Below, one piece after another: positions 18,692 to 28,228 of a stretch of 64,000 bases of DNA. The translations under genes and the position numbers were made by a program. This stretch comes from CAWDMC01 sp963803295. Its GTDB lineage: Bacteria > Acidobacteriota > Terriglobia > UBA7540. The notes under the pieces are model-generated. The model was not told where the DNA came from and did not search any database. It saw only the letters and a list, made by a program, of their open reading frames with translations. The stretch covers positions 335,958 to 399,957 of the forward strand of contig CAWDMC010000025.1 in assembly GCA_963803295.1 (NCBI GenBank). The letters run 5' to 3'. Positions within the stretch are counted from its first letter, which is position 1. Each line of letters starts with the position of its first letter.

Positions 18692-20094
18692 CAGCGGTTC
18701 TCAGCCTTAATCTCCGGAACCGAGCGGCCATTGCGGGCCTGCCAATAGACGAACTGGCCGTTTCGGACTTGCGTTAAGAAAATGGGCGCGACATCGTTAA
18801 GGGTGTAATCGAACATAGAAACACCGGCAACGCCGTCGTAAGTCTTGTTCCCGTACTCTCGAAGCGCGTCCATGATGCGGCCGCGATTCAAGCCCGCCTT
18901 CTGGATGGCCGCGACCAGAATGTTCATTCCATCGTAGGCATAGGCCGCATAGGAATCAGGGTCGGCGCCGAACTTCTGGCGATAGTGGTCGCGAAAGGTT
19001 TGCCACCTGTTGTCTGTGCGGGTGGGGTCGATCGGGGCAGTAGCGACCAGGCCTTCGGCAGCAGGTCCGGCGATAGTGAGCAGTTCCGGGTAAGCAACGC
19101 GGCTGCTCGCGAACACTGGCTGCTTCATACCCATGGCGCGCATCTGCTTCAGGACTAGCCCTGCCTCGGGGTACTCGCCCCAGATCACCAAGCCGTCAAT
19201 CCGGGCAGCTTGCATCATTCGCAACTGTTTGGAGAAATCCTTGTCATCCCGATTGAATTTCACCTCAAGGACAACTTGATGGCCCACCCGCCGAGCCTGA
19301 TCCGTGAATTTCACGTCGCCGATGCGGGCGTAGCGCGCTTGGGTGCGCAGCAGGCCGATCCGCTTCAGATGGAGCTGATTGAAGACATAGTCGGCCAGCG
19401 CGTAACCCTGCTGTCGATCATCGGGAAAATTATGCATCAGCCACGGTATGCGTGTTTCGGTCACGGTAGGATCGGTGGTGGCCGTGTCCATAATCGGCAA
19501 TTCGACTTTAAGGCTGACCCGTAGCGCGATATGCGTGCTCTGACCATCGACGGAACCGAGCATGGCCCAACAGTTCTCGTCGAACAACATCCTAACGATT
19601 TCCGAGGCTGTGTATCCCCAGCGAGCAGAGCGGTTGAATACTTCCCAGCTCTCATCATGATGGACCTTCAGAGCGAAGGGCTTACCGTGGTAACCACCAT
19701 GCGCGTTGGCATCCTCGATGGCTAGCTGAGCGCCGTGTAGCATGGGGACGCCAAAAAGGGACTCGCGATCGCGTTCGAGCGGGCCCATGAAGCCGATGGC
19801 GATTTCGCTCATCTTGCTCGGGTCGCCGTTCGGACGGCTGTTGGCGGCCCCCCAGTAGCTCAGCGTATCGGGATCGACGAACCATTCTTTGTACGGTTTG
19901 CTGAAGCGACGATAGGGCACTGCCGCATCCGGCATGTCGGCGTAGCGGGGCTCGCTCTTTCCCGCACCTGCCGCGGCTGGGGCGGGTTCGTTAGGGTTGG
20001 ATTGCGCTTGAAGCCCTGCGCCCGCCGGAAACAGGACCAGAGGCAGGAACAGCGTCACGCGGGCAATGCTTCTGCACAGAAGGATGTTGTTCAT
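18691..20094 (-). CDS. Periplasmic binding protein, LivK-type (second)
   Basis: 467 aa secreted binding protein with a signal peptide (VTLFLPLVLFPAGAGLQAQ). IAIGFMGPLERDRESLFGVPMLHGAQLAIEDANA and FALKVHHDESWEVFNRSARW resemble Liv-type substrate-binding proteins. FADPDSYAAYAYDGMN-like sequence (GADPDSYAAYAYDGMN) near the C-terminus is typical. I chose the ATG at 20094 with GGAG upstream; the longer in-frame start would run into the DAHP synthase gene. It is distinct in sequence from its downstream neighbour, so the two are not a recent duplication. Ligand unknown. Confidence 0.8.
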   Translation of the reverse strand: MNNILLCRSIARVTLFLPLVLFPAGAGLQAQSNPNEPAPAAAGAGKSEPRYADMPDAAVPYRRFSKPYKEWFVDPDTLSYWGAANSRPNGDPSKMSEIAIGFMGPLERDRESLFGVPMLHGAQLAIEDANAHGGYHGKPFALKVHHDESWEVFNRSARWGYTASEIVRMLFDENCWAMLGSVDGQSTHIALRVSLKVELPIMDTATTDPTVTETRIPWLMHNFPDDRQQGYALADYVFNQLHLKRIGLLRTQARYARIGDVKFTDQARRVGHQVVLEVKFNRDDKDFSKQLRMMQAARIDGLVIWGEYPEAGLVLKQMRAMGMKQPVFASSRVAYPELLTIAGPAAEGLVATAPIDPTRTDNRWQTFRDHYRQKFGADPDSYAAYAYDGMNILVAAIQKAGLNRGRIMDALREYGNKTYDGVAGVSMFDYTLNDVAPIFLTQVRNGQFVYWQARNGRSVPEIKAENR

Positions 20095-20122
20095 GGGCTC
20101 CGTCCTTGAGATCGGCTTTTCG

Positions 20123-21046
20123 CTAGGCGCACGCCGCGCGGGCGGCCGTTTGCGAACTTTCGGCAAAGATTTCCTGCCGCTGTTTGAGGTACTTGATGAT
20201 TCTCTCCAGGGTCAGGGGATCGATGGCTTGAGCGGCATCGCAGCGCGGTTTTGACAACCCCGGAGTCTCCGCCACCACTTCGATAATCAAGCCCTGGCTA
20301 CCGAACTCGATGGCCGCGCGGCTGGCCGGCTCAACCATGGAGGCAACGCCGGTAGCATGGCTGGGATCCACAATGACCGGCAGGAACGTGCAGGCGCGCA
20401 CTGCCGGAATGACGTTCAGATCCAGTACGTAGCGCGAGTATTCGCCTGAAGGATAAGCCTTGATGCCGCGCTCGCAGAGCACGATATCGTAGTTCCCTTC
20501 TTCCGCGATGTACTCGGCCGCGCCCATCCACTCACAAAGGCTGGCGGCCATGCCGCGCTTCAGCAGTACCGGCTTGTGCGCCAAGCCGACTTCCTTCAGC
20601 AGCGGATAATTCTGCATATTGCGCGACCCGACCTGCAGCATGTCAGCGTATTCGGCCACCATTTCCACCGTGCGCGGGTCCATCACTTCAGTGACGATGG
20701 GCAATCCGGTCACGGCCCGGGCTTCTTCGAGGATCTTCAGGCCTTCCAAGCCCAGTCCCTGAAAATCGTGCGGAGAAGTGCGAGGCTTGAAGGCGCCGCC
20801 GCGCAAGGCATCCGCTCCGGCCGCCTTGACGCGCCTAGCCACCTCGAGGGTTTGCTCAAAGCTCTCCACGGCGCACGGACCGGCGATCACCACCGGCCGT
20901 CCCGCGCCAAAGCACACCCCACCAACCTCAACTATACGGGTCTTGTGATCCCCGCCAAGGGCGCCGTACTGGGGGTTTGTCTCCCGGCTCAACAGAGGGC
21001 AAAGCCTCGGCAGGTCTTCCAGGCTCGTGGTTCCGGCGATTCTCAT
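20123..21046 (-). CDS. aroF: 3-Deoxy-7-phosphoheptulonate (DAHP) synthase, type I beta
   Basis: 307 aa TIM-barrel enzyme that condenses phosphoenolpyruvate and erythrose 4-phosphate in the first step of the shikimate pathway. Signatures: VVIAGPCAVESFEQ, LRGGAFKPRTSPHDFQG, LLKRGMAAS and VIVDPSHATG, which hold the PEP and metal-binding residues of the AroG/AroF beta class. The N-terminal ferredoxin-like regulatory domain of about 338-residue homologues is absent, suggesting an unregulated enzyme. ATG 21046 has AAGGGG upstream; the upstream TTG at 21115 is less likely. Its place among secreted redox proteins is unusual. Confidence 0.85.
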   Translation of the reverse strand: MRIAGTTSLEDLPRLCPLLSRETNPQYGALGGDHKTRIVEVGGVCFGAGRPVVIAGPCAVESFEQTLEVARRVKAAGADALRGGAFKPRTSPHDFQGLGLEGLKILEEARAVTGLPIVTEVMDPRTVEMVAEYADMLQVGSRNMQNYPLLKEVGLAHKPVLLKRGMAASLCEWMGAAEYIAEEGNYDIVLCERGIKAYPSGEYSRYVLDLNVIPAVRACTFLPVIVDPSHATGVASMVEPASRAAIEFGSQGLIIEVVAETPGLSKPRCDAAQAIDPLTLERIIKYLKQRQEIFAESSQTAARAACA

Positions 21047-21115
21047 AGCGATACCCCTTGGGCGCAAGGTCCCCGCGAGGCTTGTGAAACCAGCGTTCGC
21101 GCGCGGCGCTGCCAA

Positions 21116-21640
21116 TCATTCGCCGAAAGAATTGCTATCCGCTCGACCTTCACTGTCGAACATGGCGATGGCCTCTATTTCAACCAGCAGATCAGGCCGG
21201 CAGAGGATCGCTTGAATTCCGGTCGAGGCTGGCAGCGGGTTGAGACCCTGCTCTTTGAAAAATTCAGTGCGGATCTCATTAAATTGCTCGTAATCGCGCT
21301 CAATGTCGCGAAGATAGCAAGTGGTGCGGACGATGTCTTTCCAGGTCGCCCCTTCCGCCGCCAACAGGTCCGTGATGTTCTGGTACGTCCTTCGCAACTG
21401 CGCCCCGAAGTCGCCCACGTGAACGGTGCGCCCTTCCGAGTCAATGCTGGCCGTACCCGAGATCAGGAGGATCGTTACTCCCTTGATGTCCAACCGCAGT
21501 GCTCTCGAAAAAGACGAGGGCTTGGGATAGTTGTAGGCTTCGTTCAAGGCCCGGCGTGCGCTCACCGCTTTTCGGGGAATAAGCTTGTGCGATTCGTCTT
21601 CGAGCCCTAACACTTCAGCGACCGCTTCTGGCGGAATCAT
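21116..21640 (-). CDS. RidA/YjgF-family protein
   Basis: 174 aa member of the RidA-like fold. Signature stretches are LLISGTASIDSEG, RTYQNITDLLAAEGATWKDIVRTTCYL and PASTGIQAILCRPDLLVEIEA. RidA proteins deaminate reactive imines; some family branches act on chorismate-derived compounds. The conserved Arg of RidA appears as CRPDLL rather than the usual P-x-R context, so activity is uncertain. ATG 21640 has AGGAGG upstream and overlaps the preceding gene by 26 nt. It sits directly before DAHP synthase, hinting at aromatic metabolism (inference). Confidence 0.7.
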   Translation of the reverse strand: MIPPEAVAEVLGLEDESHKLIPRKAVSARRALNEAYNYPKPSSFSRALRLDIKGVTILLISGTASIDSEGRTVHVGDFGAQLRRTYQNITDLLAAEGATWKDIVRTTCYLRDIERDYEQFNEIRTEFFKEQGLNPLPASTGIQAILCRPDLLVEIEAIAMFDSEGRADSNSFGE

Positions 21641-22742
21641 GAGAGTGAGCCTCCTGTTGGGGATTGCGGATGCCATGGCTCAGACCCTGGGCGGTGGCCA
21701 CCCAGATGTCGTCACCCTGGAAGTCCATGTTGAGGATGTAGTTGTGGGCGAGCGAGGTGGAGGTCTCCACCGTCGTCACCTTCTTGTCAGCAGCGGTCGT
21801 GAGGATCTCGCCGTGCTTGCCGTCCTGGCTGGGACGGTAAGTCACCCACGTATTCGTCTTGAAATCGAGCATGCTCAGACCCTTGTCTGTGCAGGCCCAC
21901 ACCTCATTGCCGCGAGACTTGGGTGCGTTCACAAAATCGGAAGCCAAGCCGCTGTCGGTTGAGAGATAGTTATGCCAGTCGCGCCCGTCATAGCCGCTTA
22001 AGCCAAAATAAGTGGAAGCCCAGAACATGCTAGTGTCAGGATTGTAGGCAATATTGCTCACGATAATGTGAATTAGGCCTTGATTGCGGAACAGGACAAT
22101 TTCCATCTCGCCATCTGGATCGGTATGGGGTTTCCAGTATTCCTTGGCGATATCGTATTCGAGAACTCCGCCGCCCCACACGGCGAAATACATCTTTCCC
22201 TTCCCTTGGGCGATGCCATAGGCCCATTGCTCTTCCATCGGGGCGTTCTTTTCGCTGAAGATCGACCACGAACCCGTGCGGGTATTCAAGCGACTGATCC
22301 CGCCGGCGGTTGCTGTCCATACGTTCTCATCCCGGACCGCAACACCGTAAATGATGTCATTGGCCAAGCCGCTCGTCAGGGTCGTGTAGTTCTGAAACTG
22401 CCCGCCAGAATACCGGCTTAGGCCACCAAAGGTGGCGATCCATACGTCTCCCGTGTTCTTGTCGGGCGCCACCCCCATCACCACTCGATTCGGTAGCCCA
22501 TCCTTCACCTGAAAGACCCGCGAAATCTTCCCTTTCTCGATCAGAACCAAGCCGTCTTCCGTGCCGGCCCAGATGCGGTCTCCGTCTACGGTTACGCAAA
22601 ACACCTTGTTATCCGGCATGCCGTTGGCGGTGGTGTAGTTCTCCCATTTCGTGTACAGGTTGGGGCGCTGGGCTGCGGCCGTGCAAAAGCAACCGAAGAG
22701 CGTCGCGCTGATCATCAACCATCTGCTGGTTCGGGCTCTCAT
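21615..22742 (-). CDS. Secreted Reg_prop beta-propeller protein
   Basis: 375 aa with a signal peptide (WLMISATLFGCFCTAAA). Repeated blades of the two-component-regulator-propeller type are visible: NGMPDNKVFCVTVDGDRIWAGTEDGL, DGLPNRVVMGVAPDKNTGDVWIATFGGLSRY and SGLANDIIYGVAVRDENVWTA. No kinase or transmembrane signalling part follows, so it is a stand-alone secreted sensor or scaffold. The ATG at 22742 has GGAG upstream; a TTG at 22772 would overlap the upstream gene by 4 nt. Confidence 0.75.
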   Translation of the reverse strand: MRARTSRWLMISATLFGCFCTAAAQRPNLYTKWENYTTANGMPDNKVFCVTVDGDRIWAGTEDGLVLIEKGKISRVFQVKDGLPNRVVMGVAPDKNTGDVWIATFGGLSRYSGGQFQNYTTLTSGLANDIIYGVAVRDENVWTATAGGISRLNTRTGSWSIFSEKNAPMEEQWAYGIAQGKGKMYFAVWGGGVLEYDIAKEYWKPHTDPDGEMEIVLFRNQGLIHIIVSNIAYNPDTSMFWASTYFGLSGYDGRDWHNYLSTDSGLASDFVNAPKSRGNEVWACTDKGLSMLDFKTNTWVTYRPSQDGKHGEILTTAADKKVTTVETSTSLAHNYILNMDFQGDDIWVATAQGLSHGIRNPQQEAHSHDSARSGR

Positions 22743-22768
22743 CGTTTCTCCGCTCTTTCCAAGAGACG

Positions 22769-24769
22769 TCAAAGGGTCTTCAAGTACTCCACCAGGTCGT
22801 TCAACTGTTCTTTATTCATATCTGTGGTGATGCCGTGCTTGTCATCGTTGTTGAATACGGTCCAGATCTCTTCGAGCGTCACAGCCTCGCCGTTGTGCAG
22901 GTAAGGTGCGTCCTGATATACGCGGTCGAGTTGGGGGATATCGAAGGAACCGGAGGTATCGTACTTGTCAGCGCTGCCCACGTCGGTGCTCACCTTTTTT
23001 GTGTGGTGAGCTTCCGCGGGGTGGCAGCTGTAGCAGCGGTGGTCAAGTGGGATGGGTTGGCGGTCATTGGTTACCGTACGGTAATAAATTTGACGACCGC
23101 GTTCCTGGGCTTCAGTAAGCTGTCCGTCCGCTGACAAATGGCGATTGGGCGGAAGTGGAATCGACTTGATGAAGGCGACAAGGTCCTCAACCTCCTCCTG
23201 GTTGAATCCTTCGGAACGAAAAAGGAACTTGGCGATGCGCGGACCGCACTGTGTCTGGATATCAGGATTCTTGCCGTTCCATTTATACGGAGCCGTATCA
23301 GCAATGCCTCGCAAGGTCCGGTTCGCCACGCGATCGCGGCCAAGCTGCGGGGTTTCGAGGTTCCAGGAGAGACCGTCCAGGTGGTCCTCGGGATGACAGG
23401 TGGAGCAGGCGAACTGTCCCTGGAAACAGTAGCTGGCGTCATGAAAGAGCCTTTCGCCATGACGCAATGCAGAGACGCTCTTGGGACCACCCAGGTCAAG
23501 CGAGGCCAAGACCTGATGGCGGGAAACATCCACGACGCTGATGCTGTCATCCAGCCGGTTCGGAATGTAGGCAAAACGGCCCTCGGGTGAGATTGCCAGG
23601 TCACCCGGATCGTGACCGGTAGGCAGTCGATGGACCACGAAAGTGGGGGCGGAATCGAGACGGTTTGCCAGCTTGTCGGCGGGAACCTGCCGCATCCTGC
23701 TGGCGAGCTTCGCGGTGTCTATGACTGAGACGATTCTAGCCTCCGAAGCCGTCACCAAGGCGTAACGACCGTCCGGGGTGAAGGCCGCTCCGCGTCCACC
23801 TGCGTAGCTATAGTCGATATCGTCGAGCAGAACCTGGGTCACGCCAGATCGCCCAGCCGAGCTCAGGGCCGGCCGTATCACAGCGATACCGTGGGTTAGT
23901 ACCCAGCCTTGCGGCACTTGGATGAGCGGGCCGAGGTTCTTCGGACGCATGAAAGGAACAAGCAGGTATCCGCCGAGAGTGGCAGGTGCTTCAGCAATCT
24001 GCTCGAGTTCGATCACTCCGGGAACGATGATCCGCTCGGCGATCGTGCGGGTGCGGGTGTCGATCGCCATGATCTCGGAGACTGGAGGCTGATCGTAGGG
24101 TCCCAGGTGCGGCTGGATATTCGAGACGTACACGAATCGCCCGTCGCGCGAAAGCAGCACGTGTTGCGGATAGCGCGCCGTCGCAAGCCGCTTGAGATCC
24201 TGCCCTGCTTTGAGATCGATCACAGACACGTCGTCGCCGATACCGTTGGCAACGTACAGCGTCTTGCCCGTGCGGTCGGTGGTCAGACCCGCTGGTCCCC
24301 AGCCTGCCTTCAGTGTCCGTCGCACCTGGAAAGTCCCCACGTCAATCTCGCTTACCGAGTCGCTCCATTCATTCGACACATAGAGCGTCTTGCCGTCGGG
24401 TGCTAGGGCAATGGCACGCGGCTTGTGTCCGACCTTTACCTGGCGCGTAACCTTCGGTGCGTTCGCGACCATTCCCGTCGTGGACGCAATGAGTATGCTG
24501 GGCCCGCCCGGTGCGCGGAGATCGACTTCGCGGACGGCATCGTCTCCATTGCAAACCACGTAGAGCTTGCGACCATCCGCGGAGAGCTTGAGATCAATCG
24601 GGTTGAGGTACTTAGGCTCAGTCGCCTTCCCTTCCTGAGCGTAAGCAGGAGGCCGGGAGAGCTGAGACGCCAGAACACAGCAACAGGTAACCGCGAGTAC
24701 GGTTGCAACGGTTCTGATCCGGGAGGCTGTCATCGGACTTACTCGTCGACTTTGGTCAATCGAGATCAT
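22769..24769 (-). CDS. YVTN beta-propeller / dihaem c-type cytochrome
   Basis: 666 aa exported protein. A signal peptide near residues 18-45 precedes YVTN-type propeller blades (KLYVVCNGDDAVREVDL, KTLYVSNEWSDSVSEIDV, KTLYVANGIGDDVSVIDL). The C-terminal part resembles MauG/cytochrome c peroxidase proteins, with two haem c sites CSTCHPEDHLDG and CYSCHPAEAHH. Electron transfer or peroxidase-like chemistry in the periplasm is likely. ATG 24769 is used; the internal ATG at 24733 also fits the signal peptide. It follows the CRTAC1-type gene by 5 nt, so the two are co-transcribed. Confidence 0.8.
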   Translation of the reverse strand: MISIDQSRRVSPMTASRIRTVATVLAVTCCCVLASQLSRPPAYAQEGKATEPKYLNPIDLKLSADGRKLYVVCNGDDAVREVDLRAPGGPSILIASTTGMVANAPKVTRQVKVGHKPRAIALAPDGKTLYVSNEWSDSVSEIDVGTFQVRRTLKAGWGPAGLTTDRTGKTLYVANGIGDDVSVIDLKAGQDLKRLATARYPQHVLLSRDGRFVYVSNIQPHLGPYDQPPVSEIMAIDTRTRTIAERIIVPGVIELEQIAEAPATLGGYLLVPFMRPKNLGPLIQVPQGWVLTHGIAVIRPALSSAGRSGVTQVLLDDIDYSYAGGRGAAFTPDGRYALVTASEARIVSVIDTAKLASRMRQVPADKLANRLDSAPTFVVHRLPTGHDPGDLAISPEGRFAYIPNRLDDSISVVDVSRHQVLASLDLGGPKSVSALRHGERLFHDASYCFQGQFACSTCHPEDHLDGLSWNLETPQLGRDRVANRTLRGIADTAPYKWNGKNPDIQTQCGPRIAKFLFRSEGFNQEEVEDLVAFIKSIPLPPNRHLSADGQLTEAQERGRQIYYRTVTNDRQPIPLDHRCYSCHPAEAHHTKKVSTDVGSADKYDTSGSFDIPQLDRVYQDAPYLHNGEAVTLEEIWTVFNNDDKHGITTDMNKEQLNDLVEYLKTL

Positions 24770-24774
24770 GGCCT

Positions 24775-26481
24775 TTAGTGTCCAGGTGCGCCGCCAGGCA
24801 TGCCGACCGGTTCCGTTACCGTCAGTATCTGATCGGCTTTGACGTGCTCCAGCACTTGCACGCTGCCACTAGGCCAGTGCACCGTCAATTTATCGACTTC
24901 GGTGTGCGAGCCGAGGCCGACGTGCGGGCGCGGGTCGCTCTGGGAAAGATAGCCCGTTCCGGAGTCTTTCTCCACGCTTTGCTTCAACTCGCCGGCGACA
25001 CTTTCGATCCGAGCTCCAAACCCATCGCGGTTACTGCGAGTGCCGACCAGCTTAAGGCTCAGCCAATGGTTTCTGACCGCGGCAGGCTGTTTAGCGTGGA
25101 TGAGAATGCCCGGTCCCCCCAGGACCACAATGAACCCGTCCATCAGCCCATCGTTGTCATAATCGGCAAAGCCGGCGCCACGACCCACCTTCTTGAATTT
25201 GAAGTACTCGCCCGCTTTAGTGGAGACATCCTCGAAATTCCCGTCGCCCTTGTTGCGAAACAGCGAGTCTTCCATGGGAATGAGCCAGTGAAGTCCGCCA
25301 TTCACTACGAAGACGTCTTTCCAACCGTCGTTGTCGTAATCGAAAACGCCATCACCCCAGGCGACATATTGCCCTGAAGACTGGGCCACACCTGTCTCCA
25401 CCGTAGTATCGAGAAAGAACTTTCCGGTGCCCGGATTATGAAACAGGCGGTGGTACCGCATATCCGAGACGAAGATGTCCTGCCAGCCGTCATTGTCGTA
25501 ATCAGCGAAAATCGGACCCATGGCGGAGGTCGCTTCGCCGTTCGCGCCGAAGGCGACGTTGATATCGGGCGCGACGTTAGTAAAGGTGCCGTCATGGTTA
25601 TTGTGGTAGAGGTAGCTCTCCATCGTGTCATTGGCCACGTAGATGTCCTGCCAGCCGTCGTTATCGAAATCGCCGACCGTCATTCCCATAGCCCGGCCCA
25701 GCGGATTGTGAATGCCAGCCTTTTCGCTCACGTCGGTGAAGGTCCCGTCGCCGTTGTTGTGAAAGAGGCGGCTGGGGGTGCCCTCATAATCGAGCACACC
25801 CGGGAAGGCATCGGCCGTATAGAAGAGACGATAGTTCGGATCGAACTTCAGGTAGTTACCCACATAGAGGTCGAGCTTGCCGTCGTGATCGTAGTCAAGA
25901 AAAGCGGCGCCGACACCCCAGTACGGATTGTCCACTCCCGCCTTAGCGGTCACGTCGGTGAAAGTGCCGTTGCCGTTGTTGTGATATAGAATGGCCGAGC
26001 TGTAATTCGTGACGTAGAGGTCCTCGAAACCGTCGTTATCGTAGTCGCCGACAGTCACACCCATCGCGAAGCCTTTGCCTGCGACCCCAGCTTGAGTGGT
26101 AACGTCGGTAAAGGTTCCATCACCGTTGTTCCGATAAAGGTGATTGGTCGCATCTACGCCATCCGGTTTGGAGTGATTGGTATTTCCATCGATAAAACGG
26201 CCGCTCAACGCATACAGGTCGAGTAGGCCATCATTGTTGTAATCGAACCAGGCACATCCGGAACCGGTTGCTTCAAGAATGGAGCTCAGTTTCTGCTCAC
26301 CGAAGGAATGCCGGAAGTTGATGCCAGATTTCGCAGTAGCATCATCGTAGTTCGGCAGTGAGGCGGCCGCGGCGTGTTTGCCATTTGAGTTTGCCCGTGT
26401 CTGGGCGGTGCTGCGCACTCCCGCAACCAGCAAGGCTAAGATTCCGATTTCCAGCCCGACGCTAGCCCAGCTCTTCTTCAT
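24775..26481 (-). CDS. CRTAC1-type FG-GAP/ASPIC-UnbV protein
   Basis: 568 aa secreted protein with a signal peptide (IGILALLVAGVRSTAQ). Many FG-GAP/VCBS calcium-binding blades of the form DYDNDGWQDIFV and HNNGDGTFTDVT form an integrin-like propeller. The C-terminus (LVGTRSNRDGFGARI to VDKLTVHWPSGS) is the ASPIC/UnbV domain. This family is frequent in Acidobacteriota and Planctomycetota; its function is unknown. ATG 26481 was chosen as the first Met before the signal peptide; a longer in-frame region upstream to 26934 lacks family similarity. Confidence 0.85.
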   Translation of the reverse strand: MKKSWASVGLEIGILALLVAGVRSTAQTRANSNGKHAAAASLPNYDDATAKSGINFRHSFGEQKLSSILEATGSGCAWFDYNNDGLLDLYALSGRFIDGNTNHSKPDGVDATNHLYRNNGDGTFTDVTTQAGVAGKGFAMGVTVGDYDNDGFEDLYVTNYSSAILYHNNGNGTFTDVTAKAGVDNPYWGVGAAFLDYDHDGKLDLYVGNYLKFDPNYRLFYTADAFPGVLDYEGTPSRLFHNNGDGTFTDVSEKAGIHNPLGRAMGMTVGDFDNDGWQDIYVANDTMESYLYHNNHDGTFTNVAPDINVAFGANGEATSAMGPIFADYDNDGWQDIFVSDMRYHRLFHNPGTGKFFLDTTVETGVAQSSGQYVAWGDGVFDYDNDGWKDVFVVNGGLHWLIPMEDSLFRNKGDGNFEDVSTKAGEYFKFKKVGRGAGFADYDNDGLMDGFIVVLGGPGILIHAKQPAAVRNHWLSLKLVGTRSNRDGFGARIESVAGELKQSVEKDSGTGYLSQSDPRPHVGLGSHTEVDKLTVHWPSGSVQVLEHVKADQILTVTEPVGMPGGAPGH

Positions 26482-26539
26482 ACGTCTCTCGTTATGCCCT
26501 CTACAAGTAGCATCGCAAATGCATTTGCCTCGACAGCGC

Positions 26540-26565
26540 CAGGGCATGGCTTCAGCCGTGCCCTG
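26540..26565. repeat. Imperfect 26-bp palindrome in the eight-gene block
   Basis: CAGGGCA-t-GGCT-tc-AGCC-g-TGCCCTG, two 12-base arms with one mismatched pair around a 2-nt loop, lies in the 160-nt gap between the CxxCH propeller gene and the CRTAC1 gene. It could be a REP-type hairpin or a partial terminator giving lower downstream expression. Confidence 0.55.
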
Positions 26566-26641
26566 ACGAATGCAACCGCTAACTTCCGCAACTGCTTCAC
26601 GATGCTGCATAGCCGGGTGCCTCACGTCCTCTTCAGCAGTC

Positions 26642-28156
26642 TCACGGCGCGGCGGCCGGAGTCGGAAGACCCAGCCTCGTCGGCGCGTCGAAGCTGCGCA
26701 ATGCCTGTGGCCACTGGTTTTCCGGCGCCTGTGCTTTGTCCTCGTGGCATCCAACACACCCGTGCTCCTCGCCGGGCCGCGCCCAGATCCAGCTTCGCTG
26801 CGCGTGGACCGTCTTGCCGGCGGCGTCAAGCAGCTCGAATCGGATGGGTTGATTGGGGGGAACCGCGAGGTAAAACGAACCATCCGGCTCCACCGGTGCG
26901 TCACCAAGCTTGCTCTCCTGGCCCGAAGAAGCATTCAGACTGTAGACCCGGACCGTCGCGAGTCGGGAGAAAGCGCCACCGGGAATGTCCGCGGTGACCC
27001 TGCTGTTCAGGCAAACGAAATAGCCGATTCCCAGGTCGGGCTTAATCGTGCTCCTGTACCAACGAGGAGGCGTGCGGCTCTCGACTGTTGCCGCGTTGAA
27101 GCTCGAGAGGCTAGGATCGCCGAAGACTCGCTTGCCTACTCCCTTGGCCGCGTCATAGGCATAGAGGTCAAAGCGCTGGGTGCCTGCGGCCAGCTTCGAC
27201 ACTATCAACTGCTGCCCGGGCTTCCACGGCTGCGGCGAAACATAGACGTCCGGTGCCAGGCTGATCGGTGAGTTGTGCAACGCTCCCCGCCGGACCGCGG
27301 CTAGTTCACTTCCGGCCCGTGAGTGAGCGCCCGCCTTCACGAACACTACGGTGCCGTCGCTGAGCTCGGTCGCGTCACTGCGAACTACACCCGGACGATG
27401 GTCACAGCGGAATGAACTCAGCCCCGTGCCATCGGAGTGGACGGTGTACAGCTCACGTGTAGCCTGGGCGGTTCGGTCCGCGCTTAGGGGCGCAGCCGCC
27501 GTAAGCAGAATACGGCCATCCGCCAGCACGGTCTCAACTACAAAGTTGCCAGGGCCGAAGGTGATGGCGCGGGCGATGGTGCCATCGGTTTTGCTGACGT
27601 AGACCTCGGAGTCCCGGGAGGTGACCATGGTGTATGCGATGTCGTTCCGTGGCAGGTACACCGGATGGAGGCAGTCGCTGGGACAATTCGTGACCTGACG
27701 CTTCTCCAGGTTGCCCGCATCCATCTCCCAGATCTGCCAGGAAGCGGCCCGGTCCTTCTTGCCAGCGAACAGGATCTTGGCGCCGTCATACGAAATTTGC
27801 GGGTCGGAGACGGCGAAGAAATCAGGCGTGAGATTTTCGGGTTGAGTGCTTTTTCGAGCCAACGTTAGGCGCGCCAGCCGGCTGCCTTCAGGGAATCGCT
27901 GAACCAATCCCAAGGACGGAGCAGAACGCGAGACGGCGGGAGCCTCAACAAAAATTAGATCGCGCTGTTCCTGGGCCGGTTGGGCAGCTGAGTGCGTTTC
28001 CGCCCGAAAAAGCTGGACGCTCACGAGCAGCGAGATGAATACGGCCGCCTTCAAAACAAGAGACGAAAAGCCCCCCCCAAGCAAGCGTTCGATGGTCTCG
28101 GAACGGAGCCGAGCGCCTCGGTCCAGTGGACATCCCCCCCTTGACTTATTGGCCAT
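26642..28156 (-). CDS. Hydrazine-synthase-alpha-like propeller with one CxxCH
   Basis: 504 aa exported protein resembling the middle domain of hydrazine synthase alpha and its broad family in Acidobacteriota and Planctomycetota. A TolB-like propeller carries PQISYDGAKILFAGKKD, WQIWEMDAGNLEKRQVT and HPVYLPRNDIAYT. A single haem c motif, HGCVGCHEDKAQAPENQ, sits near the C-terminus. A hydrophobic signal segment lies near residues 30-45. Real hydrazine synthesis is not implied. ATG 28156 was chosen; a GTG at 28243 would overlap the CRP-like site. First gene of the eight-gene minus-strand block. Confidence 0.75.
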   Translation of the reverse strand: MANKSRGGCPLDRGARLRSETIERLLGGGFSSLVLKAAVFISLLVSVQLFRAETHSAAQPAQEQRDLIFVEAPAVSRSAPSLGLVQRFPEGSRLARLTLARKSTQPENLTPDFFAVSDPQISYDGAKILFAGKKDRAASWQIWEMDAGNLEKRQVTNCPSDCLHPVYLPRNDIAYTMVTSRDSEVYVSKTDGTIARAITFGPGNFVVETVLADGRILLTAAAPLSADRTAQATRELYTVHSDGTGLSSFRCDHRPGVVRSDATELSDGTVVFVKAGAHSRAGSELAAVRRGALHNSPISLAPDVYVSPQPWKPGQQLIVSKLAAGTQRFDLYAYDAAKGVGKRVFGDPSLSSFNAATVESRTPPRWYRSTIKPDLGIGYFVCLNSRVTADIPGGAFSRLATVRVYSLNASSGQESKLGDAPVEPDGSFYLAVPPNQPIRFELLDAAGKTVHAQRSWIWARPGEEHGCVGCHEDKAQAPENQWPQALRSFDAPTRLGLPTPAAAP

Positions 28157-28228
28157 GAGACGCTCAGCCCCTTGTTGTGCGCAAGACCCTACGCAATGGC
28201 AAGATAATCGGCAGCTCCAAAGAGCGTC

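Noticed and set aside
20576..21610. A 344-codon plus-strand frame across the DAHP synthase and RidA-like genes
   Set aside because: It is antisense to two genes with clear family motifs. Its own translation has no recognisable motif, and GC-rich codons open such frames by chance.
26642..28156. Hydrazine synthesis (anammox)
   Set aside because: Only the middle-domain-like propeller is shared. One CxxCH site and no other anammox genes; the family is widespread in Acidobacteriota.
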